64,000 nt of DNA from an uncultured Idiomarina sp. (GTDB lineage Bacteria > Pseudomonadota > Gammaproteobacteria > Enterobacterales > Alteromonadaceae), in assembly GCA_946885915.1 (NCBI GenBank), contig CAMPHF010000001.1:186001-250000 (forward strand). Reading direction: 5' to 3'. How positions within the stretch are numbered: the stretch's first letter is position 1; each line of letters begins with the position of its first letter. The position numbers were made by a program, and so were the translations under genes. Positions 1-9,916 of the stretch are shown here, one piece after another. The notes beneath the pieces are model-generated. The model made no database searches and had not been told where the DNA came from. It saw only the letters and a list, made by a program, of their open reading frames with translations.

Positions 1-1
1 T

Positions 2-475
2 GTACATAAATTTGCGCCAGCCGAGCAGGATCCTGCGCGGCCATTGTTATTAGGTGGTGTGGTGGTTAAGCATCATGCGCATTTAGTCGCGCATTCAGAT
101 GGTGATGTGGTGCTGCATGCGATTGCGGACGCTTTGTTAGGCGCGGCGGCGTTGGGCGACATTGGCCAACACTTCCCAGATACTGATGCGCAATATGCCG
201 GCGCAGATAGCGCTAAATTACTACAGCATGTCGTTGATTTGGTTCATCAGCAAGGTTGGAAGGTTGCTAACTTAGATGTGACCGTGGTTGCCCAGGCACC
301 GAAATTGGCGCCTCATATTGCCGCAATGCGAGCGCGAATTGCGGCGTTATTGGCGGTTAGCGTGGGGCAAGTAAATGTGAAAGCGACCACCACCGAAAAG
401 TTGGGTTATGTTGGCCGTGAAGAGGGTATCGCCTGCCATTCAGTCGTCCTGTTAGAAGCGCGCCAGCATGATTGA
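2..475 (+). CDS. ispF: 2-C-methyl-D-erythritol 2,4-cyclodiphosphate synthase, 5' end missing
   Basis: IspF cyclises 4-diphosphocytidyl-2-C-methyl-D-erythritol 2-phosphate, releasing CMP, in the MEP route to isoprenoids. The reading frame is open from base 2 and begins with VHKF, the second half of the family's N-terminal DVHKF metal-binding motif. Only about eight codons and the first metal-ligand Asp are therefore lost to the window edge. The SDGDVVLHA segment carries the second metal-binding His, and the C-terminal [13 protein letters not shown] stretch is typical of the family. An in-frame TTG at 44 is inside the gene and is not the start. The last 8 bases overlap truD, so the two are probably translationally coupled, as in other gammaproteobacteria. 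Confidence 0.95.
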   Translation, partial: VHKFAPAEQDPARPLLLGGVVVKHHAHLVAHSDGDVVLHAIADALLGAAALGDIGQHFPDTDAQYAGADSAKLLQHVVDLVHQQGWKVANLDVTVVAQAPKLAPHIAAMRARIAALLAVSVGQVNVKATTTEKLGYVGREEGIACHSVVLLEARQHD

Positions 476-1523
476 TCCAGCCGCGACCGAATATCTCCAT
501 GGTGCATCGCCAATCACGGCGCTGGTGAAGCAGCAGCCCGAAGATTTTGTGGTGATTGAAGATTTTGAACCAGAGCCTGAAAGCGCGGGTGAGCACCAGT
601 GGTTATGGGTTGAAAAGCGCGGTGCCAATACGCACTTTGTGATCGAATGCTTGGCCAAATTTGCCAAAGTACGACCACAAGACGTTGGCTATGCGGGTTT
701 AAAAGATCGGCACGCAGTCACGCGCCAGTGGTTTTCTATTCAATTACCGGGGCAAGCATTGCTTGATTGGCAACAATTGGAGCATCCAGAGTTTACGGTT
801 TTGCAGGTACGGCAGCAGTCGCGCAAATTAAAAACCGGTAGCCACAAAGGCAATTGGTTTCAAATCCGTTTGCGTGAGGTGTCGGATGTTGCTGCGCTAC
901 AGGCGCGCTGGCAAGCTGTGGTTACCACTGGGGTGCCGAATTATTTTGGCCTGCAACGGTTTGGCCGCAATGGCCGCAACTTGCAGCAAGTACAAGCGTG
1001 GTTTAGCGGACGTATTCGCAAGCCGAAGCGGAATGAGCAGAGTATCTGGCTATCCTCAGCGCGGAGTTATTTGTTCAATCAGATTGTCAGTGAACGGATT
1101 AGCCAGCATGGGCAAACCCTGCTGGCTGGTGATGTGATGCAGTTAGCGGGCTCTAACTCCTATTTTGTCGCACCAAGCTTGGATGCAGAATTGCACGCTC
1201 GGGTCGCAACTGGCGACATTATGGCAACGGCTGCACTCTGGGGGGCAGGGGAATTACCGGCAACGGGCGTTGTGGCGGAGCTTGAACGGCAGGTAGCGGC
1301 AAGGTATCCAGAGTTTACCGAGGGGCTCCTAAAACATGGTTTGCAACAACAGCGCCGGCGCTTGTGGTTACGCCCAGAACAACCGCAACTTAAGCTAGAT
1401 GAACAAGATCCAGCCAGTGTCTGGCTGCATTTTTATTTAACCAAGGGGAGCTTTGCAACGAGCGTGTTGCGGGAGCTCGTCAGCCAAGGACAAAGTAGTC
1501 ATGATGAAGATACTATTGAGTAA
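468..1523 (+). CDS. truD: tRNA pseudouridine(13) synthase TruD
   Basis: TruD isomerises U13 of tRNA-Glu to pseudouridine in the cytoplasm. The 351-residue product matches the usual length. The catalytic aspartate is visible as Asp80 in [16 protein letters not shown], at the same position as in the E. coli enzyme. The middle of the protein (about 155-300), containing [12 protein letters not shown], is the TruD-specific insertion domain. The ATG at 468 lies inside the end of ispF (8-base overlap), and the 3' end overlaps surE by 23 bases. This is the conserved ispF-truD-surE-pcm order of gammaproteobacteria. Confidence 0.97.
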   Translation: MIDPAATEYLHGASPITALVKQQPEDFVVIEDFEPEPESAGEHQWLWVEKRGANTHFVIECLAKFAKVRPQDVGYAGLKDRHAVTRQWFSIQLPGQALLDWQQLEHPEFTVLQVRQQSRKLKTGSHKGNWFQIRLREVSDVAALQARWQAVVTTGVPNYFGLQRFGRNGRNLQQVQAWFSGRIRKPKRNEQSIWLSSARSYLFNQIVSERISQHGQTLLAGDVMQLAGSNSYFVAPSLDAELHARVATGDIMATAALWGAGELPATGVVAELERQVAARYPEFTEGLLKHGLQQQRRRLWLRPEQPQLKLDEQDPASVWLHFYLTKGSFATSVLRELVSQGQSSHDEDTIE

Positions 1524-2253
1524 TGATGATGGTGTTCATGCACCGGGTATCGAGGCCTTGTATGATGCGCTGATCGAAGTTGCAGAGGTAAAGGTGATTG
1601 CGCCTGACCGCAACTGCAGCGGGGCAAGTAACTCACTCACTTTGCATAATCCGTTGCGGCTACAGCGCTTGCCTAATGGCTTTTATTCACTCAACGGTAC
1701 GCCAACCGATTGCGTGCATTTGGGTACCAACTCGCCGCTAGCTGACCATGTCGATTTAGTGGTGTCGGGAATTAACGATGGGCCGAACATGGGCGATGAT
1801 GTGCTTTATTCAGGCACGGTAGCAGCGGCGATGGAAGGGCGCTACATGGGCTTGCCTGCCATCGCGGTATCTATGGGGTCTCGTGGGCATGATTACTATG
1901 CCGCCGCAGCTAAAGTGGTGGCTGATATCGTTAAGCGCATGGCAGATGAGCCATTGCGGCTCGATACTATCTTAAATATCAATGTGCCTGCGGTGGAGTT
2001 TGAAGCTTTAAAAGGTACCAAAGTGACGCGCTTGGGGCGGCGCCATCGCGCTGATACTATGGTGCGTGACTATGATCCATTTGGTCGGGAAATATTCTGG
2101 TATGGCCCAATTGGCAGTCATCAAGATGATGCTGAAGATACGGATTTTCACGCGGTGCGTGAAGGTTATGTCTCCATTACCCCGCTGAGTTTAGATATGA
2201 CCGCTAAGTCGCACCAAGAACGTTTGCAAGGATGGCTCGATAAACACTTATGA
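1501..2253 (+). CDS. surE: 5'/3'-nucleotidase SurE
   Basis: SurE is a metal-dependent nucleoside monophosphatase, also active on short polyphosphate, linked to stationary-phase survival. The N-terminus [15 protein letters not shown] carries the paired metal-binding aspartates (Asp9/Asp10 counting from 1501), followed by the metal-binding Ser40 in NCSGAS and the Asn of SGINDGPN. I start it at ATG 1501, with an AAGGA at 1486-1490 ten bases before. ATG 1504 is an equally possible start giving the canonical MKILL end. Further-upstream in-frame starts, for example 1453, would add a tail the family lacks. It overlaps truD by 23 bases and pcm by 4 bases. Length of 250 residues is normal. Confidence 0.96.
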   Translation: MMKILLSNDDGVHAPGIEALYDALIEVAEVKVIAPDRNCSGASNSLTLHNPLRLQRLPNGFYSLNGTPTDCVHLGTNSPLADHVDLVVSGINDGPNMGDDVLYSGTVAAAMEGRYMGLPAIAVSMGSRGHDYYAAAAKVVADIVKRMADEPLRLDTILNINVPAVEFEALKGTKVTRLGRRHRADTMVRDYDPFGREIFWYGPIGSHQDDAEDTDFHAVREGYVSITPLSLDMTAKSHQERLQGWLDKHL

Positions 2254-2888
2254 TGATGACTAATTTTCAAGGAATGGCGCGTAAACTTTGCCAACAATTA
2301 GCGCAATTAGGGGTGACTGATGAGCGTGTACTAGCGGTCATTGAGCGCACTCCACGGCAACAGTTTATGCCCGAGTCATTAGCGCATAAAGCTTATGAAA
2401 ATACCGCGCTACCGATTGGTAGCGGGCAAACTATTTCGCAACCCTTGGTGGTTGCAACCATGACTCAACTGCTGCTGCAGCAGCAGTGTCAACGGGTGTT
2501 AGAGATTGGCACTGGCTCGGGCTATCAAACGGCCATTTTAGCTCAGCTGTTCGCCCAGGTATTCTCGGTAGAACGTATTAGTACCTTGCAGTATCAAGCT
2601 AAGCGGCGCTTGAAGCAGCTGGATTTGCACAACGTCAACACCCGCCATGGCGATGGCTGGGAGGGCTGGTCTAGCAAAGCACCGTTTGACGGTATTTTGG
2701 TCACTGCCGCCGCCAGTGAAGTACCCCAGCAATTACTTAATCAGTTAGCCGATGGTGGCGTAATGGTTATTCCGGTCGGCACTCAGAGCCAAGTGCTGTA
2801 CGTTATTCGTCGGTTTGGCGAGGACTTCGAACAACAACGAGTAGGTGATGTGAAATTTGTACCCTTAGTGCAAGGAGCGTTGTTGTGA
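2250..2888 (+). CDS. pcm: protein-L-isoaspartate O-methyltransferase
   Basis: Pcm uses S-adenosylmethionine to methylate L-isoaspartyl residues and so start repair of aged proteins. The 212-residue product shows the substrate-side motif [13 protein letters not shown] (about 54-65) with the conserved Ser63, then the SAM-binding motif [13 protein letters not shown] (83-95). Three consecutive ATG codons at 2250, 2253 and 2256 overlap the surE stop, so translation is probably coupled and the exact first codon is uncertain by two residues. It is placed between surE and nlpD/rpoS as in E. coli, which fits a stationary-phase maintenance role. Confidence 0.96.
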   Translation: MMMTNFQGMARKLCQQLAQLGVTDERVLAVIERTPRQQFMPESLAHKAYENTALPIGSGQTISQPLVVATMTQLLLQQQCQRVLEIGTGSGYQTAILAQLFAQVFSVERISTLQYQAKRRLKQLDLHNVNTRHGDGWEGWSSKAPFDGILVTAAASEVPQQLLNQLADGGVMVIPVGTQSQVLYVIRRFGEDFEQQRVGDVKFVPLVQGALL

Positions 2889-3469
2889 AGCTCTTTAGTG
2901 CGTTGTACGACAAGGTTTTAGGTTGGAGTCAGCATCCCCGTGCACCGCGAATTTTGTGTGTGGTGAGTGCGGCTGAATCGGTGGTGTTTCCAATACCGCC
3001 TGACGTGATGTTGGCGCCAATGGCGATGATGCAACCGGCGCGGGCTTGGTATTTTGCATGGCTTACGACCATTAGTTCCGTGCTGGGAGCGCTAGTGGGT
3101 TACGCCTTGGGATATTTAGCATTTGATAGCATAGTTTTACCCTGGGTGGAGTGGGCAGGCTATGAAATGAAGCTTGCGACCATTCAATCATGGTTTACCC
3201 AGTGGGGCTTTTGGATCGTATTTATCGCGGGATTTTCACCCATTCCGTACAAGTTGTTTACGGTTACCGCTGGCATGATGAACGTGGCGCTTCTGCCCTT
3301 TGTGTTGGCCTCGGTGATTAGTCGTGGCTTGCGCTTTTTTATGGTGGCGGCGTTAATGCGATTTGGCGGTCCTGGCATGGCCGGTCATTTACGCCGCTAC
3401 GTTGATACCATTGGCTGGTTGGTGGTAATTGCGCTGGTACTTGCTTATGTTTGGTTTCAGTATCGTTAG
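2885..3469 (+). CDS. YqaA/DedA-family (VTT domain) inner-membrane protein
   Basis: This 194-residue, strongly hydrophobic protein belongs to the YqaA branch of the DedA/SNARE-associated superfamily. The segment [20 protein letters not shown] near residues 29-48 and the second re-entrant motif [18 protein letters not shown] (about 113-130) are the paired E-P and G-x-x-P hallmarks of the VTT fold. Several membrane spans are evident. The start is GTG 2885, four bases inside pcm, with AAGGAG at 2872-2877. Its place between pcm and nlpD is shared with other Alteromonadales and Vibrio relatives. DedA relatives act in lipid transport and membrane homeostasis, but the exact role of this branch is not known. 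A second, divergent paralogue lies at 61868-62458. Confidence 0.85.
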   Translation: MKLFSALYDKVLGWSQHPRAPRILCVVSAAESVVFPIPPDVMLAPMAMMQPARAWYFAWLTTISSVLGALVGYALGYLAFDSIVLPWVEWAGYEMKLATIQSWFTQWGFWIVFIAGFSPIPYKLFTVTAGMMNVALLPFVLASVISRGLRFFMVAALMRFGGPGMAGHLRRYVDTIGWLVVIALVLAYVWFQYR

Positions 3470-4379
3470 GCAGCGGCGGTATAGTCGCTCCGTGGTTCGG
3501 CGTGGGACGCTGGTGCTGTGCTTACTATCCTTAGTTGGCTGTAGCAGCCGAACGACGCCAGCCCCGGTCACCCAGGTATACACCGGCAACACCATCTATG
3601 ACTATGAAGCAGCCAGCTTAAGTGCCGCTAGTTATCAAGTGCAGGCGGGCGAGACGCTCTATTCGATTGCGTTTCGGGCCAATATTGACGTACGAGAGCT
3701 CGCACAGATGAATCAGCTATCCGCGCCTTTCACGATTTATCCGGGGCAAATACTGCGCCTACAAGGGGCATCTGAAACCCTAGCGCAAAGCTTCCCAGCA
3801 GCTGCCAAGCCCGCAGCTACAACAACTTCAACACGCCCGACTACGGCGCCCAAGCCGACCAACAATCGCACTCAAACGGTTGAAACTAAAACCGTTGCGT
3901 CCACCCAACAGAAGGAGTATGTTGGTGTTGAAGCGACTGATTCAACATCAAAGCAACAATCTGTGTCGGTGCGGCCGCCGACACCAGAGCCACAAGTTCG
4001 TAATCAAGATGTCGTGTGGCAATGGCCGGTTGATGGTGAAGTGACTCGGGATTTTTCACTTCAACAAGCGGGCAATAAGGGTTTGGATTTTGGTGGCCAA
4101 CGCGGTGCTCCGGTACGCGCGGCGGCAGCGGGAAAAGTGGTTTATGTGGGTAGTGCTTTACGAGGTTATGGTCGTTTAATCATATTGAAACATAATGATG
4201 ATTTCATAACCGCCTACGCACATAACGATGAGCTTTTAGTGTCTGAACAGCAATGGGTCGAAGCGGGTCAAACCATTGCAAGAATGGGAAGTTCAGACAG
4301 TGACCGCGTGAAATTGCATTTTGAAGTGCGGTTTCGTGGTAAGTCAGTAAATCCGCGGAATTACTTACCCAGGCGTTAG
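3447..4379 (+). CDS. nlpD: NlpD-type lipoprotein, LysM plus degenerate LytM; activator of amidase AmiC
   Basis: NlpD is an outer-membrane lipoprotein that activates the septal amidase AmiC during daughter-cell separation. A lipobox LVGC places the acylated Cys at codon 3540. One LysM domain follows (YQVQAGETLYSIAFRANID...), then a low-complexity Thr/Pro/Gln linker and a C-terminal M23/LytM domain (about 4050-4379). The LytM domain is degenerate: the usual HxGxD becomes NKGLDFGG and the HLHFE histidine becomes KLHFE, so zinc binding is lost, as in known NlpD proteins. ATG 3447, inside the yqaA end, is taken as start. GTG 3492 would give a shorter, cleaner signal peptide, MVRRGTLVLCLLSLVGC. In E. 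coli the main rpoS promoter lies within nlpD, and the same is possible here. Confidence 0.88.
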   Translation: MFGFSIVRQRRYSRSVVRRGTLVLCLLSLVGCSSRTTPAPVTQVYTGNTIYDYEAASLSAASYQVQAGETLYSIAFRANIDVRELAQMNQLSAPFTIYPGQILRLQGASETLAQSFPAAAKPAATTTSTRPTTAPKPTNNRTQTVETKTVASTQQKEYVGVEATDSTSKQQSVSVRPPTPEPQVRNQDVVWQWPVDGEVTRDFSLQQAGNKGLDFGGQRGAPVRAAAAGKVVYVGSALRGYGRLIILKHNDDFITAYAHNDELLVSEQQWVEAGQTIARMGSSDSDRVKLHFEVRFRGKSVNPRNYLPRR

Positions 4380-4456
4380 CTTAACTGTTGTCGTTAAGCA
4401 GGGAAGTATCCTCGCTGTGACTTGAGATCGTGATCAGTCAGTAACGGAGGTATGCT

Positions 4457-5437
4457 ATGGGACGCAAACAGGACGCTAACGAAGACGGCTTTGACGACAA
4501 AGAGTCATTCGAGGCTTTCGCACAAAGCAGTGATGCGTTGAACGAAGACACTGACGTTGAACTCGAAGAGGCTATCGCTTCTCGCCAAACCATCCAAAAG
4601 AAAATGGATGCGACACAACTTTACCTCAGCGAAATTGGTTTTTCGCCGTTACTCTCAGCGGAAGAAGAAGTGTTTTTTTCCCGGTTAGCGCTTAAAGGTG
4701 ATGCAGCCGCGCGGCGCCGAATGATTGAAAGTAATTTGCGCTTGGTGGTGAAAATCGCCCGCCGTTATACCAATCGAGGTCTTGCACTATTAGATTTGGT
4801 GGAAGAGGGTAACTTAGGCCTCATCCGCGCGGTTGAGAAATTCGATCCTGAACGTGGTTTCCGCTTCTCTACCTATGCGACCTGGTGGATTCGGCAGACT
4901 ATTGAACGTGCCATTATGAATCAAACCCGAACCATTAGGTTGCCGATTCATGTCGTCAAAGAGTTAAATACCTATTTACGTGCTGCCCGTGAACTCGCAC
5001 ACAAGCTCGATCATGAACCAACCGCTGAAGACATTGCCGCGAGTTTAGATAAATCGGTAGCCGACGTGAATCGCATGTTACGGCTAAATGAGCGGGTCTC
5101 CTCAGTGGATACGCCACTTGGTGGAGATCATGATAAAGCATTGCTAGATGTGATTGCGGATGACAAGGACGCCGGGCCTGAGGGCATTTTGCAAGATGAC
5201 GATATGAAGGAAAATATCGTCAACTGGTTGGCGGCGCTCAACACTAAGCAACGTGAAGTACTAGCACGCCGCTTTGGCTTGTTGGGGCACGAACCGGCAA
5301 CGCTCGAGGATGTTGGCCGTGAAATTGGCCTAACCCGCGAGCGAGTTCGACAGATCCAAGTTGAAGCGCTGCGCAAACTACGTGATACCTTACGCCAGCA
5401 AGGTTTGAGTTTAGACTCGTTGTTTACGCCGAATTAA
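4457..5437 (+). CDS. rpoS: RNA polymerase sigma factor RpoS (sigma-38)
   Basis: RpoS directs RNA polymerase to general stress and stationary-phase promoters. The 326-residue product shows region 1.2 ([21 protein letters not shown]), region 2 ([28 protein letters not shown] and [16 protein letters not shown]), region 3, and region 4 with its helix-turn-helix [19 protein letters not shown]. The ATG is preceded by ACGGAGG at 4444-4450. The 77-base gap after nlpD shows no strong hairpin. Its stop lies 7 bases from the stop of convergent mutS. Confidence 0.97.
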   Translation: MGRKQDANEDGFDDKESFEAFAQSSDALNEDTDVELEEAIASRQTIQKKMDATQLYLSEIGFSPLLSAEEEVFFSRLALKGDAAARRRMIESNLRLVVKIARRYTNRGLALLDLVEEGNLGLIRAVEKFDPERGFRFSTYATWWIRQTIERAIMNQTRTIRLPIHVVKELNTYLRAARELAHKLDHEPTAEDIAASLDKSVADVNRMLRLNERVSSVDTPLGGDHDKALLDVIADDKDAGPEGILQDDDMKENIVNWLAALNTKQREVLARRFGLLGHEPATLEDVGREIGLTRERVRQIQVEALRKLRDTLRQQGLSLDSLFTPN

Positions 5438-5458
5438 GCCGTCGCTAGGCGCGGCTTT
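5436..5458. terminator. short convergent hairpin between rpoS and mutS
   Basis: AAGCCG (5436-5441) can pair with CGGCTT (5452-5457) around a 10-base loop. It straddles the rpoS and mutS stop codons and is followed by TTTGTTG. It is the only hairpin between two convergent genes and may act as a weak terminator in both directions. The stem is short, so this is tentative. Confidence 0.35.
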
Positions 5459-8072
5459 GTTGCTGTAATTGGTAAAGTATATCAAGCGCCTGTTTTGGCG
5501 TGAGTTCATCCACACTCAGTTGTTGCACTTGCTGCAGCAGCGCTTGCGCCCGCTTATTTTTCTCTATGTCGGCAGCTGTTGTTGCGGTTATGTTCGACTG
5601 AACGGCTGCTTGAGTGCGGTTGTTAGGTGCGGCCGTGGACTCATTGGTACTGGTTTCAAGCCGCGCGAGTTGGGCTTGTGCCAATGCTAATACTGGTTTT
5701 GGCAGCCCCGCTAAGCGCGCCACTTGTAAGCCAAATGAGCGACTAGCCGGTCCCGGCGCCAGTTGGTGCAAAAAGGTAATATGCTCACCATGTTCAGTTG
5801 CCGTTACGTGTAGGTTGCGTACCCCCGGTAGTAACTCCGCCAATTCTGTTAATTCAAAGTAATGGGTCGCAAATAATGTTAGTGCCCGGTTGTGCTCAGC
5901 GAGTGCATGGGCACAAGCCCAAGCAATGGACATGCCATCGAAAGTTGAGGTGCCGCGGCCAATTTCATCCATTAATACCAGCGAATGCGCAGTGGCGTTA
6001 TGCAGAATATTCGCCGCTTCGGTCATTTCCACCATAAAGGTTGAGCGACCCGAGGCCAGATCATCTGCGGCGCCAATCCGCGTGAAGATCCTATCGATGG
6101 GGCCAAACACAGCTCGTTGCGCCGGCACAAAACAACCAATGTGGGCCAAAATAGCCAATAACGCGGTTTGCCGCATGTAGGTTGATTTACCGCCCATGTT
6201 AGGGCCAGTGATCAGCACCAAATGCTGACTAGGATCTAGTTGCAAATCATTCGGAATAAAAGGAACTTGCTGCAATTGCTCTAACACCGGGTGACGCGCT
6301 TGAAGCAATTCAATTCCGGGCGCCTCAACCAGTTCGGGTTCGCAATATTGGTGGTTCGAAGCAAGCATGGCGAAGGCTTGTAAAACGTCAATTTCAGCGA
6401 TTGCACTGGCGCAACTTTGCAGGTCACCAACATATTCTTGCAGCGCTTGTAACAACTGCTCATAGAGCCATTTTTCGCGAGCCAATGCGCGGCTCTGACT
6501 ACTTAGTACTTTTTCTTCATGCTCTTTTAATTCAGCAATCACGTAACGCTCAACATTTTTTAGCGTCTGGCGGCGCTGATAGTCCGCTGGTATTTGTCCG
6601 GCGGCGTTGCGACTTGCCTCAATGTAAAAGCCATGAACCTTGTTGTAGCCCACTTTTAAGCTGGTAATGCCGGTGCGTTCCCGTTCGCGTTGCTCTAGTT
6701 GTTGCAAATACGCCTGTGCCCCGTTGGCCAAGTCACGCCATTCATCAAGCTCGGTATCATAGCCACTAGCGATCACACCGCCGTCGCGAATAAGTACGGG
6801 TGGTTGGCTAATAATGGCGCGCTCAAGTAAGGTGACCACCGCGCTCAAATCGGGACAGCGTTGTGCCCACGGCTGCAGCGCTTCGTCGCTAAGTTGATCA
6901 AGGAGTTCGGGTAATATGGCTAAGCTATCGCGCAGGCGCGCGAGATCGCGAGGACGAGCGCTGCCAAGTGCAATTCGAGCGCTTATTCGTTCAAGATCGG
7001 CAATGTGTCTTAAGCTTTGTTGCAGCTGCTCGTAGCGTGTGTCTATTTGACAGGCAGCCACTGCTCGATAGCGGGCTCGCAGTTGTTCAACGGCGCGGAT
7101 TGGTCGTTGTAGCCAGCGCTTAAATTGGCGTCCTCCCATGCTTGATACGGTTTGATCAAGTACCTCCAACAGTGAGGTCGGCGCGCCACTTAAACTCTCG
7201 GTTAACTCCAGATTGCGGCGGGTGGTTGCGTCTAAAATTAAGGCGTCTTGCGGGCGCAGTAATTGTGGCGGTTGTAAATGCGGTAAGGCACTGCGCTGGG
7301 TCGTTTTAAGGTAGGCCAATACTGCACCAGCGGCACAAATTGCGGCGCTTAGATGACCAACCCCAAAGCCATCAAGATGATCGACCGCAAATTGTTGGGT
7401 CAGTTGCTGATTGGCTGTTGCGCGATCAAATTCCCATTCTGGTCGGCGCCTACAAGCTTTGCTATGTGCTTCAATTAATTCAATGAAAGCACTTGCTGCA
7501 CCCTCGGCGTAAAGCAATTCTGCTGGTTGTAACCGCGCTAATTCAGCACGGAGCGCGGCTTCATCACTCACTTCTATTAATTGAAAGCTGCCTTGGCCTA
7601 ATTCAACCGCGGCGATACCATAGCTCGGCTGCGTCGCGCTGCCGGCTGACCTCACAGCGGCGAGGATATTATCGCGTTGAGCGGGCACTAAGGCTTCGTC
7701 GGTCACCGTGCCGGGGGTGACAATTCTGACAACTTCGCGCTCAACCGGACCTTTACTGGTGGCCGGATCGCCAATCTGCTCGCAGATGGCGACTGACTCG
7801 CCTAATTGAACCAGGCGAGCAAGATAATTCTCGACGGCGTGATAGGGCACGCCCGCCATCGGGATAGGTTCGCCGGCGCTGGCGCCGCGTTTGGTCAGCG
7901 AAATATCTAGTAAGCTGGCCGCGCGTTTGGCGTCATCGTAGAATAACTCGTAAAAATCCCCCATCCGATAGAACAATAAAATGTCGGGATGTTGCGCTTT
8001 AATGCGTAAGTATTGTTGCATCATTGGCGTATGATGGGACAGAGATTGAGGGCTTGTCATCGCATCCGACAT
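5445..8072 (-). CDS. mutS: DNA mismatch repair protein MutS
   Basis: MutS recognises base mismatches and small loops and recruits MutL. The 875-residue product begins with the mismatch-binding domain containing the F-x-E wedge in [18 protein letters not shown]. It continues through the connector, core and clamp, and carries the ATPase with Walker [10 protein letters not shown], then [14 protein letters not shown] (Walker B and signature), and THYFELT. The C-terminal helical tail mediates tetramer formation in the family. It is transcribed toward rpoS, a common gammaproteobacterial arrangement. ATG 8072 is used; ATG 8060 four codons later is also possible. Its upstream region is only 41 bases and is shared with divergent pncC. 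Confidence 0.97.
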   Translation of the reverse strand: MSDAMTSPQSLSHHTPMMQQYLRIKAQHPDILLFYRMGDFYELFYDDAKRAASLLDISLTKRGASAGEPIPMAGVPYHAVENYLARLVQLGESVAICEQIGDPATSKGPVEREVVRIVTPGTVTDEALVPAQRDNILAAVRSAGSATQPSYGIAAVELGQGSFQLIEVSDEAALRAELARLQPAELLYAEGAASAFIELIEAHSKACRRRPEWEFDRATANQQLTQQFAVDHLDGFGVGHLSAAICAAGAVLAYLKTTQRSALPHLQPPQLLRPQDALILDATTRRNLELTESLSGAPTSLLEVLDQTVSSMGGRQFKRWLQRPIRAVEQLRARYRAVAACQIDTRYEQLQQSLRHIADLERISARIALGSARPRDLARLRDSLAILPELLDQLSDEALQPWAQRCPDLSAVVTLLERAIISQPPVLIRDGGVIASGYDTELDEWRDLANGAQAYLQQLEQRERERTGITSLKVGYNKVHGFYIEASRNAAGQIPADYQRRQTLKNVERYVIAELKEHEEKVLSSQSRALAREKWLYEQLLQALQEYVGDLQSCASAIAEIDVLQAFAMLASNHQYCEPELVEAPGIELLQARHPVLEQLQQVPFIPNDLQLDPSQHLVLITGPNMGGKSTYMRQTALLAILAHIGCFVPAQRAVFGPIDRIFTRIGAADDLASGRSTFMVEMTEAANILHNATAHSLVLMDEIGRGTSTFDGMSIAWACAHALAEHNRALTLFATHYFELTELAELLPGVRNLHVTATEHGEHITFLHQLAPGPASRSFGLQVARLAGLPKPVLALAQAQLARLETSTNESTAAPNNRTQAAVQSNITATTAADIEKNKRAQALLQQVQQLSVDELTPKQALDILYQLQQQSRA

Positions 8073-8113
8073 GTTCTTTTTGTATCCTAATTCGTGTCGA
8101 GGAGATCCTAATA

Positions 8114-8617
8114 ATGCTAGATTCTACCGCACTTAAAGCGGCAGCTGAACTCGGTATTTGGTGTCAGCAGAAAAACTATTCCATTGCGGTTGCGGAATCC
8201 TGCACTGGTGGTGGCTTGGGTTACGCGATCAGCGCGATAGCCGGCAGTTCGACGTGGTTTCAAGGTGGCATCATTTGCTACAGTAATGAAGCCAAGCAAC
8301 ACTTGTTGCAAGTACCCGAGCAGATGCTGAGCGAGCATGGTGCGGTGTCGGCAGCCGTGGCTGCACAGTTGGCCCAACAAGCTCGGCTGGCGTTAGCGGC
8401 TGATATCGGGGTGAGCGTTACGGGTATTGCCGGGCCGTCTGGCGGCAGTGCAACTAAGCCGGTTGGCTTGGTATGGTTTGGACTGGCAACCGCGAACGGA
8501 GTCACGACTTTCCAGCGACGATTCGAGGGGAATCGGCATCAGGTTCGCCAACAAGCGATCATGACTGGATTACAACAGCCGCTGATAAAAGTCCCAGAGT
8601 TACTAAAAAAAGATTAA
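8114..8617 (+). CDS. pncC: nicotinamide-nucleotide amidohydrolase (CinA C-terminal family)
   Basis: PncC deamidates nicotinamide mononucleotide to nicotinic acid mononucleotide in the NAD salvage cycle. The 167-residue product is the stand-alone CinA C-terminal domain, without the MoaB-like N-terminal half. Conserved blocks are VAESCTGG (with Ser29), [11 protein letters not shown] (with Tyr56 and Lys61), HGAVS and [20 protein letters not shown] 8114 is preferred because AGGAG lies at 8100-8104, nine bases upstream. Longer in-frame extensions would run into the mutS promoter region and have no family counterpart. It sits directly upstream of recA, as in many proteobacteria, but recA has its own promoter. 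Confidence 0.93.
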   Translation: MLDSTALKAAAELGIWCQQKNYSIAVAESCTGGGLGYAISAIAGSSTWFQGGIICYSNEAKQHLLQVPEQMLSEHGAVSAAVAAQLAQQARLALAADIGVSVTGIAGPSGGSATKPVGLVWFGLATANGVTTFQRRFEGNRHQVRQQAIMTGLQQPLIKVPELLKKD

Positions 8618-8665
8618 TGATTTCATTGGTATATGAGTTTATTTAGAAAAAACCTCAATTCAAAC

Positions 8666-8693
8666 TTGATACTGTACATATACACAGTATACT
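8666..8693 (+). promoter_or_regulatory. sigma-70 promoter of recA
   Basis: TTGATA (8666-8671) and TATACT (8688-8693) are separated by 16 bases and lie about 50 bases before the recA ATG. The spacer is almost entirely occupied by the LexA box at 8672-8687, so LexA binding would block polymerase. Confidence 0.85.
8672..8687 (+). promoter_or_regulatory. LexA (SOS) box of recA
   Basis: CTGTACATATACACAG fits the gammaproteobacterial LexA consensus CTG-N10-CAG with an alternating AT-rich centre. Its location between the -35 and -10 hexamers of recA is the classical arrangement for SOS control. Confidence 0.92.
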
Positions 8694-8743
8694 GAATTCA
8701 ACTTTACGACATCTCGTCACGAATAGGTTTAACGGAGTTCGAC

Positions 8744-9817
8744 ATGAGCAATGACAAGAAAAAAGCACTCGACGCTGCGCTGAGTCAAATTGAGCGGCAA
8801 TTTGGTAAAGGCTCAATTATGCGCCTAGGCGATAACCAAACCATGGATATAGATTCGGTGTCGACCGGCTCATTAGGGTTAGATATCGCGTTAGGTATAG
8901 GCGGCTTGCCATTTGGTCGTGTGGTGGAAATTTATGGACCTGAATCAAGTGGTAAAACCACGCTTACTTTGCAAGTGATTGCGGAAGCGCAAAAGCAAGG
9001 TAAAACCTGTGCCTTCGTTGATGCTGAACATGCTCTTGATCCGATCTATGCGGAAAAACTGGGTGTAAATGTCGATGACTTATTAGTGTCGCAGCCCGAC
9101 ACCGGTGAGCAAGCTCTAGAAATTTGCGACATGCTCGTTCGCTCGGCGGCAGTTGATGTGGTGATTGTTGACTCCGTAGCCGCACTCACACCAAAAGCTG
9201 AAATTGAAGGCGAGATGGGTGATAGCCATGTAGGTTTGCAAGCCCGATTGATGTCACAAGCACTGCGGAAATTAACGGCGAACATTAAAAAATCAAATAG
9301 CCTGTGTATTTTCATCAACCAAATTCGGATGAAAATTGGCGTGATGTTTGGTAACCCAGAAACCACCACTGGTGGTAACGCATTGAAGTTTTATTCTTCA
9401 GTACGCTTAGACATTCGCCGCACAGGGGCAGTGAAAGAGGGTGATGAGGTTGTCGGTAACGAAACCCGTGTGAAAGTGGTGAAGAATAAGGTGGCACCAC
9501 CATTCAAAGAAGCCAACTTCCAAATTATGTATGGCGCAGGTATTTCTAAAGAAGGCGAGCTCATCGACCTTGGTGTGAAATACAAATTGGTTGATAAAGC
9601 TGGTGCTTGGTATAGCTACAACGGCGATAAAATCGGTCAGGGTAAAGCAAACTCAATGAAGTTTTTGCAAGACAACCCAGAAATATCTAACGATATTGAG
9701 AAGCGTCTGCGTGACATGTTATTAGCAAAACCGGTGAAAGCAGATAAGAAAGCAGCGCAAGCGGCTGCAGCAGCTCAAGCCGATGTCCAAGATGAGCTTG
9801 ATGAAGATCTGATTTAA
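8744..9817 (+). CDS. recA: recombinase RecA
   Basis: RecA forms filaments on single-stranded DNA, drives homologous strand exchange and triggers LexA self-cleavage. The 357-residue protein has Walker [10 protein letters not shown] (65-73), Walker [11 protein letters not shown], the L1/L2 DNA-binding loops around [19 protein letters not shown] and [15 protein letters not shown], and an acidic C-terminal tail ending [12 protein letters not shown] stands just before the ATG. Transcription is from a LexA-controlled promoter. No recX follows: the next gene is an unrelated convergent EAL-HDOD gene. Confidence 0.98.
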   Translation: MSNDKKKALDAALSQIERQFGKGSIMRLGDNQTMDIDSVSTGSLGLDIALGIGGLPFGRVVEIYGPESSGKTTLTLQVIAEAQKQGKTCAFVDAEHALDPIYAEKLGVNVDDLLVSQPDTGEQALEICDMLVRSAAVDVVIVDSVAALTPKAEIEGEMGDSHVGLQARLMSQALRKLTANIKKSNSLCIFINQIRMKIGVMFGNPETTTGGNALKFYSSVRLDIRRTGAVKEGDEVVGNETRVKVVKNKVAPPFKEANFQIMYGAGISKEGELIDLGVKYKLVDKAGAWYSYNGDKIGQGKANSMKFLQDNPEISNDIEKRLRDMLLAKPVKADKKAAQAAAAAQADVQDELDEDLI

Positions 9818-9825
9818 CTGGTAGA

Positions 9826-9847
9826 TGGCGATGTAGTTACATCGCCA
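9826..9847 (+). terminator. hairpin just after recA
   Basis: TGGCGATGTA (9826-9835) and TACATCGCCA (9838-9847) form a perfect 10-bp inverted repeat with a very tight turn. It lies 9 bases after the recA stop. There is no T-run, so it may protect the 3' end or assist the stronger terminator that follows. Confidence 0.5.
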
Positions 9848-9871
9848 GCTCCAACCAGCCTAGACAAAATT

Positions 9872-9916
9872 AAATGACCCGCGTTCAATAACACATGTGA
9901 ACGCGGGTCATTTATT
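9872..9916. terminator. bidirectional terminator between recA and the EAL-HDOD gene
   Basis: A perfect 16-bp inverted repeat, AAATGACCCGCGTTCA (9872-9887) with TGAACGCGGGTCATTT (9898-9913), encloses a 10-base loop. The A-rich left edge and T-rich right edge give U-tracts on both strands, suiting the convergent recA and EAL-HDOD genes. Confidence 0.88.

Noticed and set aside
1453..1500. Longer N-terminus for SurE from an in-frame TTG at 1453
   Set aside because: The family begins directly with [11 protein letters not shown], and AAGGA is positioned for 1501.
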